Of a DNA stretch of 5,030 bases, positions 4,998 to 5,030 are shown piece by piece. The notes beneath the pieces are model-generated. The model did not search any database. It saw nothing but the letters and a program-made list of their open reading frames with translations, and had not been told where the DNA came from. The translations under genes and the position numbers were made by a program. The stretch comes from an archaeon (lineage in GTDB: Archaea > Asgardarchaeota > Hermodarchaeia > Hermodarchaeales > Hermodarchaeaceae), in contig JABXGY010000432.1 of NCBI GenBank assembly GCA_016550395.1, positions 1 through 5,030 on the forward strand, written 5' to 3'. Position 1 is the stretch's first letter. Each line of letters begins with the position of its first letter.

Positions 4998-5015
4998 ACT
5001 ATGTTCTATCATAGT
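4998..5015. repeat. Perfect 6-bp inverted repeat upstream of the exported-protein gene
   Basis: ACTATG (4998-5003) and CATAGT (5010-5015) flank a six-base spacer (TTCTAT). The repeat lies about 35-55 bases upstream of the exported-protein start, in the expected promoter zone, where no clear TATA box is seen. It could be a regulator site, but a repeat this short can occur by chance. Confidence 0.3.
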
Positions 5016-5030
5016 TCTGCAACACCTCGC

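Noticed and set aside
1..5030. tRNA, rRNA, CRISPR array, transposase or integrase
   Set aside because: Both strands and all intergenic regions were read and no tRNA cloverleaf, repeat-spacer array or mobile-element gene was seen.

Overview
The window looks archaeal, most likely from an Asgard archaeon. Three things point there. A clean TATA box with a Shine-Dalgarno-led GTG start precedes the flavodoxin gene. Oligo-T tracts, the usual archaeal termination signal, follow several genes. The leftmost gene encodes a microbial rhodopsin whose helix C and helix G residues fit the schizorhodopsin family, best known from Asgard archaea. Phylum-level placement is inference; there is no rRNA or marker gene here.

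Layout, left to right. A rhodopsin gene (86-724, minus, TTG start) is followed at its 3' side (positions 1-85) by a weak hairpin and a T-tract. Upstream of it, same strand, lies a small thioredoxin-fold protein without redox cysteines (831-1289). A 202-bp divergent intergenic region (1290-1491) separates it from the only plus-strand gene, a short-chain flavodoxin (1492-1992). The flavodoxin converges, six bases apart, on a zinc-dependent succinylglutamate desuccinylase/aspartoacylase-family hydrolase (1999-3093, minus). Next come a DUF362 protein (3194-4183, minus), a 233-bp gap holding a decayed-looking coding fragment and a strong hairpin/T-tract terminator, and a small exported protein with a tryptophan/proline-rich tail (4417-4962, minus).

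The genes do not form an obvious single pathway or operon. Same-strand neighbours are about 100 bp or more apart, and most have their own candidate TATA element, so they are probably transcribed separately. No retinal or carotenoid biosynthesis gene is present, so the rhodopsin's chromophore must come from elsewhere in the genome or from the environment.

The most interesting feature is the rhodopsin. It keeps the retinal lysine and the schizorhodopsin Phe and Ser-Cys positions of helix C, but has serine where schizorhodopsins have the glutamate needed for inward proton release. Also worth attention are the cysteine-less ATP10-like thioredoxin-fold protein, the exported protein with a possible CTG start placed just after a near-perfect Shine-Dalgarno, and the hairpin plus gene remnant between 4238 and 4400.
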